From assembly GCA_017618715.1 (NCBI GenBank), contig JAFZTS010000012.1:1-64000 (forward strand): a DNA stretch of 64,000 nucleotides, read 5' to 3'. The notes beneath the pieces were generated by a model. It was not told the origin of the DNA. It saw nothing but the letters and a program-made list of their open reading frames with translations, and did not search any database. Positions 26,558 to 34,576 of this stretch are shown here, piece after piece. The first letter of the stretch is position 1. The number at the start of each line of letters is the position of its first letter. A program made the translations under genes and the position numbers. The DNA is from Bacteroidales bacterium. Its GTDB lineage: Bacteria > Bacteroidota > Bacteroidia > Bacteroidales > UBA3663.

Positions 26558-26880
26558 GGAGGAAGCACTATGTCGGCCGACAGAGTGCTTCTTCAATCGT
26601 AGCAAGCATTATGTCGCGCGTCAGAGTGCTTCTTCAATCGTAGCAAGCATTATGTCGCGCGTCAGAGTGCTTCTTCCACCGTAGCAAGCATTATGTCGCG
26701 CGTCAGAGTGCTCTTTCCAATCGTAGCAAGCATTATGTCGCGCGTCAGAGTGCTTCTTCCATCGTAGCAAGCATTATGTCGCGCGTCATAGTACTACTTC
26801 CAATCGTAGCAAGCATTATGTCGCGCGTTAGAGTGCTTCTTCCATCGTAGGAAGCACTATGTCGGCCGACATAGTGCTCC
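26558..26880. repeat. Tandem array of eight 41-42 bp palindromic units
   Basis: Units start near 26558, 26599, 26640, 26681, 26723, 26764, 26806 and 26847. Each contains an inverted repeat. The last unit has a perfect 26-bp palindrome (26853-26878, half-site AGCACTATGTCGG). The first (26564-26589) differs from it by one base. The six inner units have a GTCGCGCGTCA centre and imperfect arms. Spacers of 13-16 bp (TTCTTCAATCGTAG and similar) are themselves repeated, so this is not a CRISPR. The rest of this 531-bp gap (26514-26557, 26881-26975) shows nothing else. Confidence 0.9.
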
Positions 26881-26975
26881 ATGCTATAAAAGAGAGAAGT
26901 TTATCATTTTTATCGTTACAGTTGTGTATGCGATTGGTAATTTTCCTCCAATAATACTAATTTTTTCTCAAAAGA

Positions 26976-27007
26976 TTTGGTGAATTATTGAAAACTCTTT
27001 ATCTTTG
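26976..27007 (+). promoter_or_regulatory. Promoter of the orphan lipoprotein
   Basis: TTTG (26976-26979), 20 bp, TATCTTTG (27000-27007), 37 bp before the ATG. A clean match to the Bacteroidetes consensus. Confidence 0.7.
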
Positions 27008-27044
27008 CGCATGTTTTAGATAATTAGAACAAAACGAAAGATTT

Positions 27045-27983
27045 ATGAACGATAAGAAAAACAGAATTCTGAAGGCTAAATCATTAGCGATCATCTGTCT
27101 CATGTGCAGTTTGTTGTGTAGCTGCTTCGATATAAAGGACGAAGGCAGGCATCCCTCTACGCCTTGGGTACCGCTATCGCAAGACGCGGAGGAAAGCATC
27201 GTGAACGACTATGCTGCTGCTCTCGACGAGTTTGCCAGAATTATGCCAATATTCGGACGAGATACCGAAGCACTTTGGGTAGCTGACACCGTTCATTCGA
27301 TGGCAAAGACCGTAAAAATGAGCCATTCCCTGTTCACGAAAAAATATGCCACCATCAGCCAGATGCAGAACTATCTCGGCTACGGAATGGCATATCGTAC
27401 CGCAATCACAGCAAAAGCCAAGGATGCCGAACTGGCCGATTATGCACTTCGCATCATCCCTCACTGCGATTCAATCTACACAAGGTTGAAGGAAACGAAG
27501 TTTCAGAACGTGACATTGCTGTCCCTCTTCAATATCCTGTCCATACAGAACATGCAGCTATTCACCACACTCACCCGCATCAACAATGATCTGGAGATGG
27601 ACAAGGAAATCAACTACACAATGTACGCGCTCAGTGTTGTCGATAGCCTCTCTCGAATTAAGGACTATTCCGACAAGGACATCTACAAGATTTCGGCCAT
27701 CATGGAATCCACCTCATATTTCCAGATGATTTGTCCATTGCTGAAGCTCTTTGCAGGGTCAAAGGAGAAATACAATTCGAATATGGTTATGGTAGATAAC
27801 GCAGCCCTGCACTTCGATTTTCGATCAAAACCATTGCTCGAAGACCTAAGTGCAGGGAGAAAAGTATCTGTCATGGATGATGACAAATTCGAAGAATGGA
27901 TGCTTGATGCCACCGCTCACAAGGTCAAGCTCCTCAAACTACTGACCAAGTACGTGAGGGAATGGAATCCCAATCGTGAATAA
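27045..27983 (+). CDS. Lipoprotein of unknown function
   Basis: A protein of 312 residues. The lipobox LLCSC follows a hydrophobic signal (SLAIICLMCSLLCS). The remainder is predicted mainly helical, with no motif I recognise. Segments such as QDAEESIVNDYAAALDEFAR and YALRIIPHCDSIYTRLKETK suggest helical hairpins. It has its own promoter just beyond the palindrome array and converges on the minus-strand gene at 27993 with a 9-bp gap. It marks the left edge of the AT-rich region. Confidence 0.75.
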   Translation: MNDKKNRILKAKSLAIICLMCSLLCSCFDIKDEGRHPSTPWVPLSQDAEESIVNDYAAALDEFARIMPIFGRDTEALWVADTVHSMAKTVKMSHSLFTKKYATISQMQNYLGYGMAYRTAITAKAKDAELADYALRIIPHCDSIYTRLKETKFQNVTLLSLFNILSIQNMQLFTTLTRINNDLEMDKEINYTMYALSVVDSLSRIKDYSDKDIYKISAIMESTSYFQMICPLLKLFAGSKEKYNSNMVMVDNAALHFDFRSKPLLEDLSAGRKVSVMDDDKFEEWMLDATAHKVKLLKLLTKYVREWNPNRE

Positions 27984-27992
27984 ATGAATCAA

Positions 27993-28607
27993 TTACTCAA
28001 GACCTGGCCATGTGCCACGGATGGGCTTGCAGGAGGTATAGGTGGCAGGGCAACCGTTCACCTGATATAGCTCGGCATCAAATTGCTTGAAGACCTGAAC
28101 GCCACGTTCCTGTGTGTCCCAACCCTCAGCGCGGATCTGCAGCTGGTAGAATGTTCCGTTATACATATCCGATTCCTCATCCTTCCTCGCTACCGCATGT
28201 TCGATGCAAACGGTATAGGGACGATTGGGTGTATAGGCATTCTTGTTATTAGCGCCTTGAAGCAAAGCGGCAGGCAGATAACGCTGGCAATAGGGATCAT
28301 TCGGATGACTGAACTTATCCTTGATAATTCGTAACATCTCACTCTTCGCCGTAAATGAGCAGAATGTGGCAATGCACTTCTCCCCTTCCTGTGGGTTTCT
28401 TGCATAGATCTCCATTGCCATGGGGATGAGAGCAGGCACCGTGTATTCGCTCTTTCCCAGCAAATCACGATAGACCTTCGTGAATTCCTCCACGTCGGAA
28501 GGAATATTGGTGAAGGAAACGAGGACCGAATTGCCACTCTGTCTTACAGAATAGTTATGCCCGTTGATTGTGACGGACGTTTGATTTGGTAGATTCATAA
28601 TGTCCAA
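27993..28607 (-). CDS. Uncharacterised Bacteroidetes protein (DUF6935-like)
   Basis: A protein of 204 residues with no signal peptide or transmembrane segment. NIPSDVEEFTKVYRDLLGKS, VPALIPMAMEIYARNPQEGE and CIEHAVARKDEESDMYNGTF resemble the family I know as DUF6935, but that name is from memory and was not checked. It has a separate minus-strand -7-like box (GATATTTG near 28649) and lies 143 bp downstream of the zinc-ribbon operon on the same strand, so it may or may not belong to it. Confidence 0.6.
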   Translation of the reverse strand: MDIMNLPNQTSVTINGHNYSVRQSGNSVLVSFTNIPSDVEEFTKVYRDLLGKSEYTVPALIPMAMEIYARNPQEGEKCIATFCSFTAKSEMLRIIKDKFSHPNDPYCQRYLPAALLQGANNKNAYTPNRPYTVCIEHAVARKDEESDMYNGTFYQLQIRAEGWDTQERGVQVFKQFDAELYQVNGCPATYTSCKPIRGTWPGLE

Positions 28608-28750
28608 ATTTTATTTTGGTTTTAGTAAATAGTAAAAATGTGCGCCGCAAATATCATCATTATTCCTGACTTTTCCAAGAAAAACGGATGAAAAATGACA
28701 GTATCAAACACAAAAGCCGTATTGGGAAGCCATCTTTTATACAAGTCGTG

Positions 28751-29161
28751 CTACTTTCCAAAGAAGCTATCCATTTTATCTATGGTCTCAGGGCTGGCGA
28801 CTTCATATGCTTGCCCAATAGTAATTGTCGCCTTCTGCCAGTCAGTGTGACGTTCTTTGATATACTGTTTTATTGCAGCGTGATATTGTTCCGCTTCAAT
28901 TTGACTTAACCCTTGTTCGTATTCAGCCCCAGAAGTTGCGATTTCATAATATCCGTCAAGATTACCTGCTAGACCATATTTAATTAAATTATCAACCATA
29001 TATACAGCGACCTCTTCTAGTTTTTCCCCAGTAAGATCTATCGGTTTTACGATTTCTGTACTTTGAAAATTTGTTCCCTGTTTTGATTTCGTAGCAATAA
29101 AGACACCAACGACCAAGATTAGAGCTATTGCCCATAATCCATACTTAATTCTTTTATCCAT
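28751..29161 (-). CDS. Small single-pass membrane protein of unknown function
   Basis: A protein of 136 residues: a transmembrane helix at 8-24 (YGLWAIALILVVGVFIA), then about 110 outward-facing residues, mostly helical and rich in charge (LTGEKLEEVAVYMVDNLIKY). No family recognised. It lies 80 bp after the zinc-ribbon protein at 29242-29859 on the same strand and is probably the distal gene of that operon. Confidence 0.7.
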   Translation of the reverse strand: MDKRIKYGLWAIALILVVGVFIATKSKQGTNFQSTEIVKPIDLTGEKLEEVAVYMVDNLIKYGLAGNLDGYYEIATSGAEYEQGLSQIEAEQYHAAIKQYIKERHTDWQKATITIGQAYEVASPETIDKMDSFFGK

Positions 29162-29241
29162 GTAATAATTGTTTAGTTTAAAATATTGTCGATAATTAAT
29201 ACTGAAATGAAGTCTAAATGTTCTTTCTGTTTCAAGTAGAA

Positions 29242-29859
29242 TTAGTGCTTCTTTTCTTTGATTCTATCATACCCATACAAACCTAATAAAATGGCTCCCA
29301 GGAAAACGGAAAAAACAAGGAAATCTGGCCCTAATAACCCCATCGGGAAATAAAACGTTGTCCAAAGAGCGACGTACCATACTACCCAATAGAAAATGTT
29401 TGACTTCCTTTTAGAATGGAAAAGTTTAGTTCGGTTCCATACTAGCCAACCCACTAATGCCGGCAATAAAAAAGAATATACAAAAAACTCCGAGCCATCA
29501 TATACATAAACAGGATCCTGTCCGTTAATACCACTAAAGATATTTCTATATGGATATAACCAATCAGTAGGATAAATTCCTTTATCATGCCCCCAGTAGT
29601 CGTCTGTATTTATGTTGCTATCATTAAAATAATTACTATAAGCATGTTTAGCTTTATAATATAGAAGACACTGAATAAAGAACCAGATTATATACAAACA
29701 GAAGAAGCGAGAATGTATAAATTTGGCACAAGTCTTACTCAAATTTTGCCCATAATTTGATTTGTGCGAATGTGGAACTCGCAACATAAGATTCTGTCCG
29801 CAATAAGGACAGAATTTAGAGTCATCTCTTATTACTTTACCACAATATCTACAATACAT
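29242..29859 (-). CDS. Zinc-ribbon multi-pass membrane protein
   Basis: A protein of 205 residues. An N-terminal zinc ribbon, MYCRYCGKVIRDDSKFCPYC, supplies two CxxC knuckles. It is followed by about four hydrophobic segments (FFCLYIIWFFIQCLLYY, VYSFLLPALVGWLVW, NIFYWVVWYVALWTTFYF, FLVFSVFLGAILLGLYGY). The ribbon should face the cytoplasm. No enzymatic motif. Thirteen bp separate its start from the residual frame of the next upstream gene, so it is translated as part of the same operon. Confidence 0.75.
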   Translation of the reverse strand: MYCRYCGKVIRDDSKFCPYCGQNLMLRVPHSHKSNYGQNLSKTCAKFIHSRFFCLYIIWFFIQCLLYYKAKHAYSNYFNDSNINTDDYWGHDKGIYPTDWLYPYRNIFSGINGQDPVYVYDGSEFFVYSFLLPALVGWLVWNRTKLFHSKRKSNIFYWVVWYVALWTTFYFPMGLLGPDFLVFSVFLGAILLGLYGYDRIKEKKH

Positions 29860-29872
29860 ACAATTTTACCAT

Positions 29873-30480
29873 TTAGTTTCTTGTTATTTTTGACGGCTTT
29901 GGTTGTGGAGTGACCTTAGCTTTTGTTTGTGTAGTAGGCTTTTTTGAATTTTTGCTCTGAGTATTTCCTGTGCCGAGTGAACCACGGAAGCCATCGTATT
30001 GAAGTTGACGTTTGAAATCTTGTAATTCATTGTATAACTTGCTTATTGTCAATTTTGTCGCATAGAAATAGGTTTTTCTATGATTTCACTTCTTCCGTTG
30101 TATGTCTTGGTTATACCAGAATTATTTCTAAAATATAGAAAAGAATTCGACTTATCATATGCCTCAGTCTGCTCAATATCTGTCGTTGATAAGGGGATGA
30201 TAAGTTTATATTTTCCTGGAGCAGTGTTGCCACCTCCACAATCAGGCTTGAATCCCTCTACATAAGTTATTACCAAATTTGGATACACATACGAGATATT
30301 CCACGATTTGGTGTAGTAACCGTTATTATAGAAATGCGCATCATATACTCCTTGAGATTTTCTCTCAAAATTCTTAAACGTATTGTTTAACTCATTGAAA
30401 CTGTTTCGCAAAGCCGTACTTTGCGCATTACAAGTAAATGACGAAATTATTATCGTTATGAACAAAATTATTCTTTTCAT
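29873..30480 (-). pseudogene. Frameshifted secreted protein of unknown function
   Basis: The first frame (30480-30049) gives 143 residues with a signal peptide (MKRIILFITIIISSFTCNAQ) and ends ISMRQN. From the same point another frame continues YFYATKLTISKLYNELQDFK and RQLQYDGFRGSLGTGN, with a Lys/Thr/Pro-rich tail, to a stop at 29873. Total length is 608 nt, one short of a multiple of three. Adding one base to the T5 run at 30073-30077 (A5 on the coding strand) joins the frames into about 202 residues. It may be a broken gene, a slippage switch or a sequencing error. No family recognised. Confidence 0.6.
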
Positions 30481-30492
30481 TTTGGTAAATTA

Positions 30493-31473
30493 TTAAAGTC
30501 CTTCTTCTCTTTGGCCACTATCTTTGTCATAATAAGTTAATTGAACAAAATAGTCATCTCCATCATATTCCGGCACAGAATATCTTAATTTCAACTCAGT
30601 ATGCTTATCACTATAGTAATAGCAGTTGCTAAATTTCTCATATTTCACAGCATCATGAGGGTAGTTTTTACCTTCAAAAAGATCCCTAAAGTTTCTATAG
30701 CCGTCATCACGATTGGACTTCGTATCATATGATTTTCTAAAATAGACTTGAAATAATTGCCCATTATAAAAATCGAATCTAAGTCTATCATAAAAATAAT
30801 TACCGTAATTTACTCTTCCCAGCACAATCGATGAGGTATCTGACAAACTATCGTTAATACAATTTCCATATTTACTATTAACAACTTTATAAACTTCAGA
30901 ATATGAATCTCCAAAGCTGCAGTTACAAAATACACGGTTGATGATTGGCAAATTAGCTGCCGCCTCTTCTTCTATTTTTTTCTGCTCTAGCTTTTTTTCC
31001 TTACTATATTTGTCATATTTCCCCATAACCCAATAACCTCCGGAACAAATAACTAGGAAGGCGAGTATCGAAAGCGCAACTTTCTTACTTATTTTATAAA
31101 TGTATGCAGCCCCCCATACAATGGCGGGGATAAGAATTGCATAGAATATAAACTCACCTTTACCATATGCACAAAAATCAGAGAAGTCTGTATCAACAAA
31201 CCATATGTTCTCATCGACATCACCCTCTTCTAATGGAGATGCAAACAACATGGCTAGATGAATCAAACACCAGATGCCAGTTAAAATCAGCCCGACCTTT
31301 TGATTAGGGGAAAGCGACACTTGTTTTTCAGTGCAACTTTCCTTTACAGGAGTATCAAAACTCTCGGATTTATCAATCCTTTGAGTGGCACCGCAATGAG
31401 TGCAGAACTCTGAATCTGCATCAATCTGTTTACCGCATCTTATGCAATACACAGTTTTTTCTTGAGTAACCAT
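30493..31473 (-). CDS. Zinc-ribbon membrane protein with a soluble C-terminal domain
   Basis: A protein of 326 residues. A zinc ribbon at about 9-31 (YCIRCGKQIDADSEFCTHCG) is followed by a transmembrane segment near 60-77 (VGLILTGIWCLIHLAMLFA) and two more at about 107-160. A short coiled, charged stretch (KYSKEKKLEQKKIEEEAAAN) leads to a C-terminal domain of about 150 residues with CNCSFGDSYSEVYKVVNSKY and RVNYGNYFYDRLRFDFYNGQ. That domain may be beta-rich and is not known to me. It lies 12 bp upstream of the frameshifted gene and 6 bp downstream of the gene at 31480. Confidence 0.75.
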   Translation of the reverse strand: MVTQEKTVYCIRCGKQIDADSEFCTHCGATQRIDKSESFDTPVKESCTEKQVSLSPNQKVGLILTGIWCLIHLAMLFASPLEEGDVDENIWFVDTDFSDFCAYGKGEFIFYAILIPAIVWGAAYIYKISKKVALSILAFLVICSGGYWVMGKYDKYSKEKKLEQKKIEEEAAANLPIINRVFCNCSFGDSYSEVYKVVNSKYGNCINDSLSDTSSIVLGRVNYGNYFYDRLRFDFYNGQLFQVYFRKSYDTKSNRDDGYRNFRDLFEGKNYPHDAVKYEKFSNCYYYSDKHTELKLRYSVPEYDGDDYFVQLTYYDKDSGQREEGL

Positions 31474-31479
31474 AATGTA

Positions 31480-32355
31480 TTAATTTATAATTTTACCACA
31501 ATATTTACAATAATTAGCTCCTGCGTAATCAATTTTCTTACCGCAGTGCCGACAGAAACACATCTTGATCGAAGACTCTTTAACTTCTGAAATGTTGGAG
31601 TCTTGTGGCTCCTTAATTGCTTGTTCTTTCGTATACTCTATGAATTGTTCTTCTGAGATAGACGCATTTTGCTCTTGGTTTTTCTCAGCTGAGTTTTCGC
31701 AGGATGATTCTCTAATCTCTTCTGGCATATATCGACTGATGTTTTCAGTTGTTTTTATTTCATTTGAAAAATCAATCTTAGTTAAATCCTGTTCTAATGA
31801 AACTGTCGGAATAACAGCCTCTTTGGAAGTTTTAGAAATATAGTAGACCATTACACAGTATAAAATAGGTATAACCCATTCCTGCAAATCAAAATAGTGA
31901 AAATCTGTAGCAGAGCAAAAGAGTCCGAACAAAAATACGCCACATAGAAATTTCATTATTTTTTTCCATAAAGTCGTATTTGAAGACTTAAAGCAGAAAC
32001 AGTATGCTGCAAGTCCTAATCCAGTGAAAATGTTATTAAACATCATGATAGCCTGAATCTGAAGAGAAGTTGGATATCCCCATACAATTTTGCTAGAGGA
32101 TGGTCTAACTGATGCCGTGTATGAGAAAGTTATAGGTTCAGAAGGATATTCCATCTGAGTTAACAGATAGATGCCAGAGAACGCAGCAATCACGCAAACA
32201 AGGAGAGATAATCCTCCTAGGACTTTTAGTACAACATGCTTCTGTTTGGTCGTTTCACAATTCTTGTAAATGGCCATTTTAAGCATGGTTCTAACATAGA
32301 CTATGCCGACAATAACAATCAGCAGTAATCTCATAATTAATTGTTCTTTCAGCAT
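31480..32355 (-). CDS. Multi-pass membrane protein with C-terminal zinc ribbon
   Basis: A protein of 291 residues. About five hydrophobic segments lie in the first 190 residues (LLLIVIVGIVYVRTML, VLGGLSLLVCVIAAFSGIYL and others). An acidic linker rich in Glu and Ser follows, and the last 25 residues form a zinc ribbon, CFCRHCGKKIDYAGANYCKY with CGKIIN. The ribbon is at the opposite end from its neighbours, which suggests the ribbon itself, not its position, is the shared part. Three bp separate it from the gene above and six from the gene below, so translational coupling is likely. Confidence 0.75.
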   Translation of the reverse strand: MLKEQLIMRLLLIVIVGIVYVRTMLKMAIYKNCETTKQKHVVLKVLGGLSLLVCVIAAFSGIYLLTQMEYPSEPITFSYTASVRPSSSKIVWGYPTSLQIQAIMMFNNIFTGLGLAAYCFCFKSSNTTLWKKIMKFLCGVFLFGLFCSATDFHYFDLQEWVIPILYCVMVYYISKTSKEAVIPTVSLEQDLTKIDFSNEIKTTENISRYMPEEIRESSCENSAEKNQEQNASISEEQFIEYTKEQAIKEPQDSNISEVKESSIKMCFCRHCGKKIDYAGANYCKYCGKIIN

Positions 32356-32358
32356 AAC

Positions 32359-33270
32359 TTATTGAGATAAAAGATAATAAGGAACTTTACAATATTTCTT
32401 TAAAATTTCATACGGAATAGTAACTTCTACCATATTTCCACTTTGGCGACCTTTAAGTTTTACTACCATATTCGAATGCGACATTACTATTAAACCGAAA
32501 AGCTCCATAACATCTGCATCAGATGTCATTTCTTTTGCATATTCTTCTTGCGCTTTTTCATAAGCGAAGTCTTCTTCAAATAAAGAAAGATCATAAACAT
32601 TCTCATCGACTTCATATACAAATATGATGTCATCTCCAGTATGAGCAATAGATTGTGGCAAGCAACTTTCATCTAAATCACTGAGGAAACTGTTTAATGC
32701 TACTGATTTAACATCAGACCGCAAATCCTCAAGACGAACAGGCAAATTTATACTTGCGATTTCTATCTGCATGTCTATTGTCGTTCTAAGAGCTGTTGTT
32801 GGGCTCTGCTTGCACGATATCACGAAATCATAAATGTCTTTTCCAGTAAATTTCCATGATGTGACGTCTCTACCGGGAGTAAATACTTTAAATTCGATAT
32901 TAAGTTGCTTTGTTTTTAATACGGATGCGAACTTTGCTCCCATATTATTTTGACCATTCATGATGACGAATGTGTATTTTAGCAAATCGCCAAATTCGTC
33001 ATAATGGGTGTCATAGAGCTCCTTGGTTTCAATCTCACCGAACACACTCATTACATAGGTAATAGTGTGATTGCCATATTTCATACTATCAAGAGTGCCT
33101 ATTGTGCCAATTTGCCTAGGAAGGTCTAAATTATTACGCTCAATAACTCGTCTCAACTCCATTTCCTCGTTTAATGTAAGTGGAGGTTTGGGCACACTAA
33201 TGGCATAAAATAATCCGCATATAACAATAGCAGATACTACCCATAGGATATATTTGAACGTTTTAACCAT
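32359..33270 (-). CDS. Single-pass membrane-anchored protein of unknown function
   Basis: A protein of 303 residues with an N-terminal membrane anchor (YILWVVSAIVICGLFYAI, residues 7-24) and a large outward-facing domain. There is no cysteine-rich motif and no family I recognise. The domain mixes beta-like segments (NHTITYVMSVFGEIETKE) with an acidic helical region near 235-255. It is packed between two zinc-ribbon genes (5 bp from the upstream gene, 3 bp from the downstream one), so it is probably a partner in the same complex or pathway. Confidence 0.7.
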   Translation of the reverse strand: MVKTFKYILWVVSAIVICGLFYAISVPKPPLTLNEEMELRRVIERNNLDLPRQIGTIGTLDSMKYGNHTITYVMSVFGEIETKELYDTHYDEFGDLLKYTFVIMNGQNNMGAKFASVLKTKQLNIEFKVFTPGRDVTSWKFTGKDIYDFVISCKQSPTTALRTTIDMQIEIASINLPVRLEDLRSDVKSVALNSFLSDLDESCLPQSIAHTGDDIIFVYEVDENVYDLSLFEEDFAYEKAQEEYAKEMTSDADVMELFGLIVMSHSNMVVKLKGRQSGNMVEVTIPYEILKKYCKVPYYLLSQ

Positions 33271-33275
33271 ACAAA

Positions 33276-33992
33276 CTAATATTGGGCATCGACTTTACCT
33301 GTTCCGTCACATTCCGGACATTCAACTCTCACTTCGCCTTCGCCGTCACATTCCGAGCATTCTATTCTGCCAACTCCATAACATTCTGAACAATCTTTGT
33401 AACCACGCCCAAAACAAGACGCACATTCAGCCTTACCATTGCCAAAACACATAGAACACTGTGTATAGCCAGTTCCGCCGCATGAAAAACAATGATTGTC
33501 ATCACTATCATATCCTCGACCCAAACACATACCACATTCTATGCGCCCTGTTCCGCGACACGTTATGCAATCGTTGTCTCCTTCACCAAGGCACCAAGTG
33601 CATCTTGTCCTTCCTGAGCCATAACACTCAGAGCAATCGGTGTAACAAACACCATCGCATTCAGAGCAGGTTTGAATGATGATACCTTCTCCATCACATT
33701 CAAAGCATGTTTGCGTGATGATGCCTTCTCCATTACATTCAGAGCATATTTCCATATCACCAGAATCACCTTGGGAACTCTTGTGATTTTGGGGGTCAGA
33801 GCATAATATTACTCCAAGAATACACACTATGGTGATACCAGCAATGATAAAGATTCTATGTTTTAATCTGCCTTTATCACTACTTTTCTTCAACCCTATT
33901 TGTTTCTCCCCACAATATGGACAGAAGGTAGAGTCAGGCTTTATTTGTTTCCCGCACTTTTTGCATAAAATATTATTCAATTGCTTGTCCAT
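33276..33992 (-). CDS. Zinc-ribbon membrane protein with 13 DnaJ-type CxxCxGxG motifs
   Basis: A protein of 238 residues from the ATG at 33992, chosen because AAAGAG lies just upstream and a perfect hairpin (34006-34026) sits between it and the earlier ATG at 34040. Residues about 10-27 are a zinc ribbon (CKKCGKQIKPDSTFCPYCGE). A transmembrane helix follows at about 43-61 (IFIIAGITIVCILGVILC). The rest is 13 consecutive CxxCxGxG-like motifs (CSECNGEG, CITCRGTG, CFSCGGTG, CPECDGTG and others; the third is CSECDGVC). DnaJ has four of these and uses them to bind two zinc ions. There is no J domain, so it is not DnaJ. It is likely outside the membrane; zinc or unfolded-protein binding is inferred. 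Confidence 0.8.
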   Translation of the reverse strand: MDKQLNNILCKKCGKQIKPDSTFCPYCGEKQIGLKKSSDKGRLKHRIFIIAGITIVCILGVILCSDPQNHKSSQGDSGDMEICSECNGEGIITQTCFECDGEGIIIQTCSECDGVCYTDCSECYGSGRTRCTWCLGEGDNDCITCRGTGRIECGMCLGRGYDSDDNHCFSCGGTGYTQCSMCFGNGKAECASCFGRGYKDCSECYGVGRIECSECDGEGEVRVECPECDGTGKVDAQY

Positions 33993-34005
33993 TACTCTTT
34001 GAATT

Positions 34006-34026
34006 ACAATACAAGCGTTGTATTGT
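34006..34026 (-). promoter_or_regulatory. Hairpin before the cysteine-rich gene
   Basis: Perfect 9-bp arms ACAATACAA/TTGTATTGT with a 3-nt loop, ending 13 bp before the chosen start codon. Its position argues that translation starts after it, at 33992. Confidence 0.5.
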
Positions 34027-34075
34027 TTGTTGTCCATCAATATCCAGTAGAAAATAATTAAGACTCCAAGTCAAT

Positions 34076-34286
34076 TTATACTTCGTGAGGACGAATTAAT
34101 TCATTGATATCAACATTCATAAGTTTTGATATCTTGATGAGCATTTCAAGATTGAGCGGGGCATTGTTCTGTACCAATTTTTGAGATCGTTGCCTGCTCA
34201 ACCCCAAGTTGCTCTGATAGCCACTTGTCGGTTAAGTTCTTTTCGAAAATAATCACCCAAAACCTATTCAAATTCTTTTGTCCCAT
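34076..34286 (-). pseudogene. Frameshifted XRE-type helix-turn-helix regulator
   Basis: The first frame from ATG 34286 reads MGQKNLNRFWVIIFEKNLTD and KWLSEQLGVEQATISK, then derails into a stop. Removing one base from the T5 run at 34178-34182 lets it continue LVQNNAPLNLEMLIKISKLM and NVDINELIRPHEV, a normal XRE fold of 69 residues that stops at 34076. The gene is 211 nt, one over a multiple of three. It lies 35 bp upstream of the ORF at 34040 and has a -7 box before it, so it looks like the head of the zinc-ribbon operon. It could be inactive, slippage-rescued or misread. Confidence 0.65.
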
Positions 34287-34303
34287 ACTTAAACTTTTTG
34301 CTG

Positions 34304-34311
34304 CAAATATA
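34304..34311 (-). promoter_or_regulatory. Probable promoter of the XRE/zinc-ribbon operon
   Basis: Minus-strand TATATTTG, 17 bp before the regulator start. A TTTG lies 24 bp upstream (34336-34339), slightly long. Confidence 0.45.
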
Positions 34312-34443
34312 CAAATTTAATTCGAAATAATTATCCAAATTAGAAAATTTCTTCCCAAAAAAGGCATACATTTTATTTTTTTGGGGCAAATTGACACAAC
34401 AAGATGACCTGTACAATGTAATCTGTATGTGATAATACAGAAA

Positions 34444-34459
34444 TCTAATTCAAATTAGA
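34444..34459. promoter_or_regulatory. Palindrome upstream of the zinc-ribbon operon
   Basis: TCTAATTCAAATTAGA has perfect 7-bp arms. Half of it (CAAATTAGAAAA) recurs near 34336. It is a possible operator for the XRE protein. The surrounding gap 34287-34693 also holds a TGTAC/GTACA hairpin (34501-34515), a leader copy (34577-34600) and a terminator. Confidence 0.35.
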
Positions 34460-34576
34460 AAAATATGAATGTAATTGTTTGCTGACACTCGTTACGAAAA
34501 TGTACTATTTGTACACAAGCGATGCAATCTCGCGACGATATGATATTACTTACTACAAAGCAGTGCATTTTTTTGT

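Noticed and set aside
26558..26880. CRISPR array
   Set aside because: The spacers are only 13-16 bp and repeat among themselves, the units are palindromic tandem copies, and no cas gene lies nearby.
33276..33992. DnaJ chaperone
   Set aside because: There is no J domain and no HPD motif; only the cysteine-rich motifs are shared.
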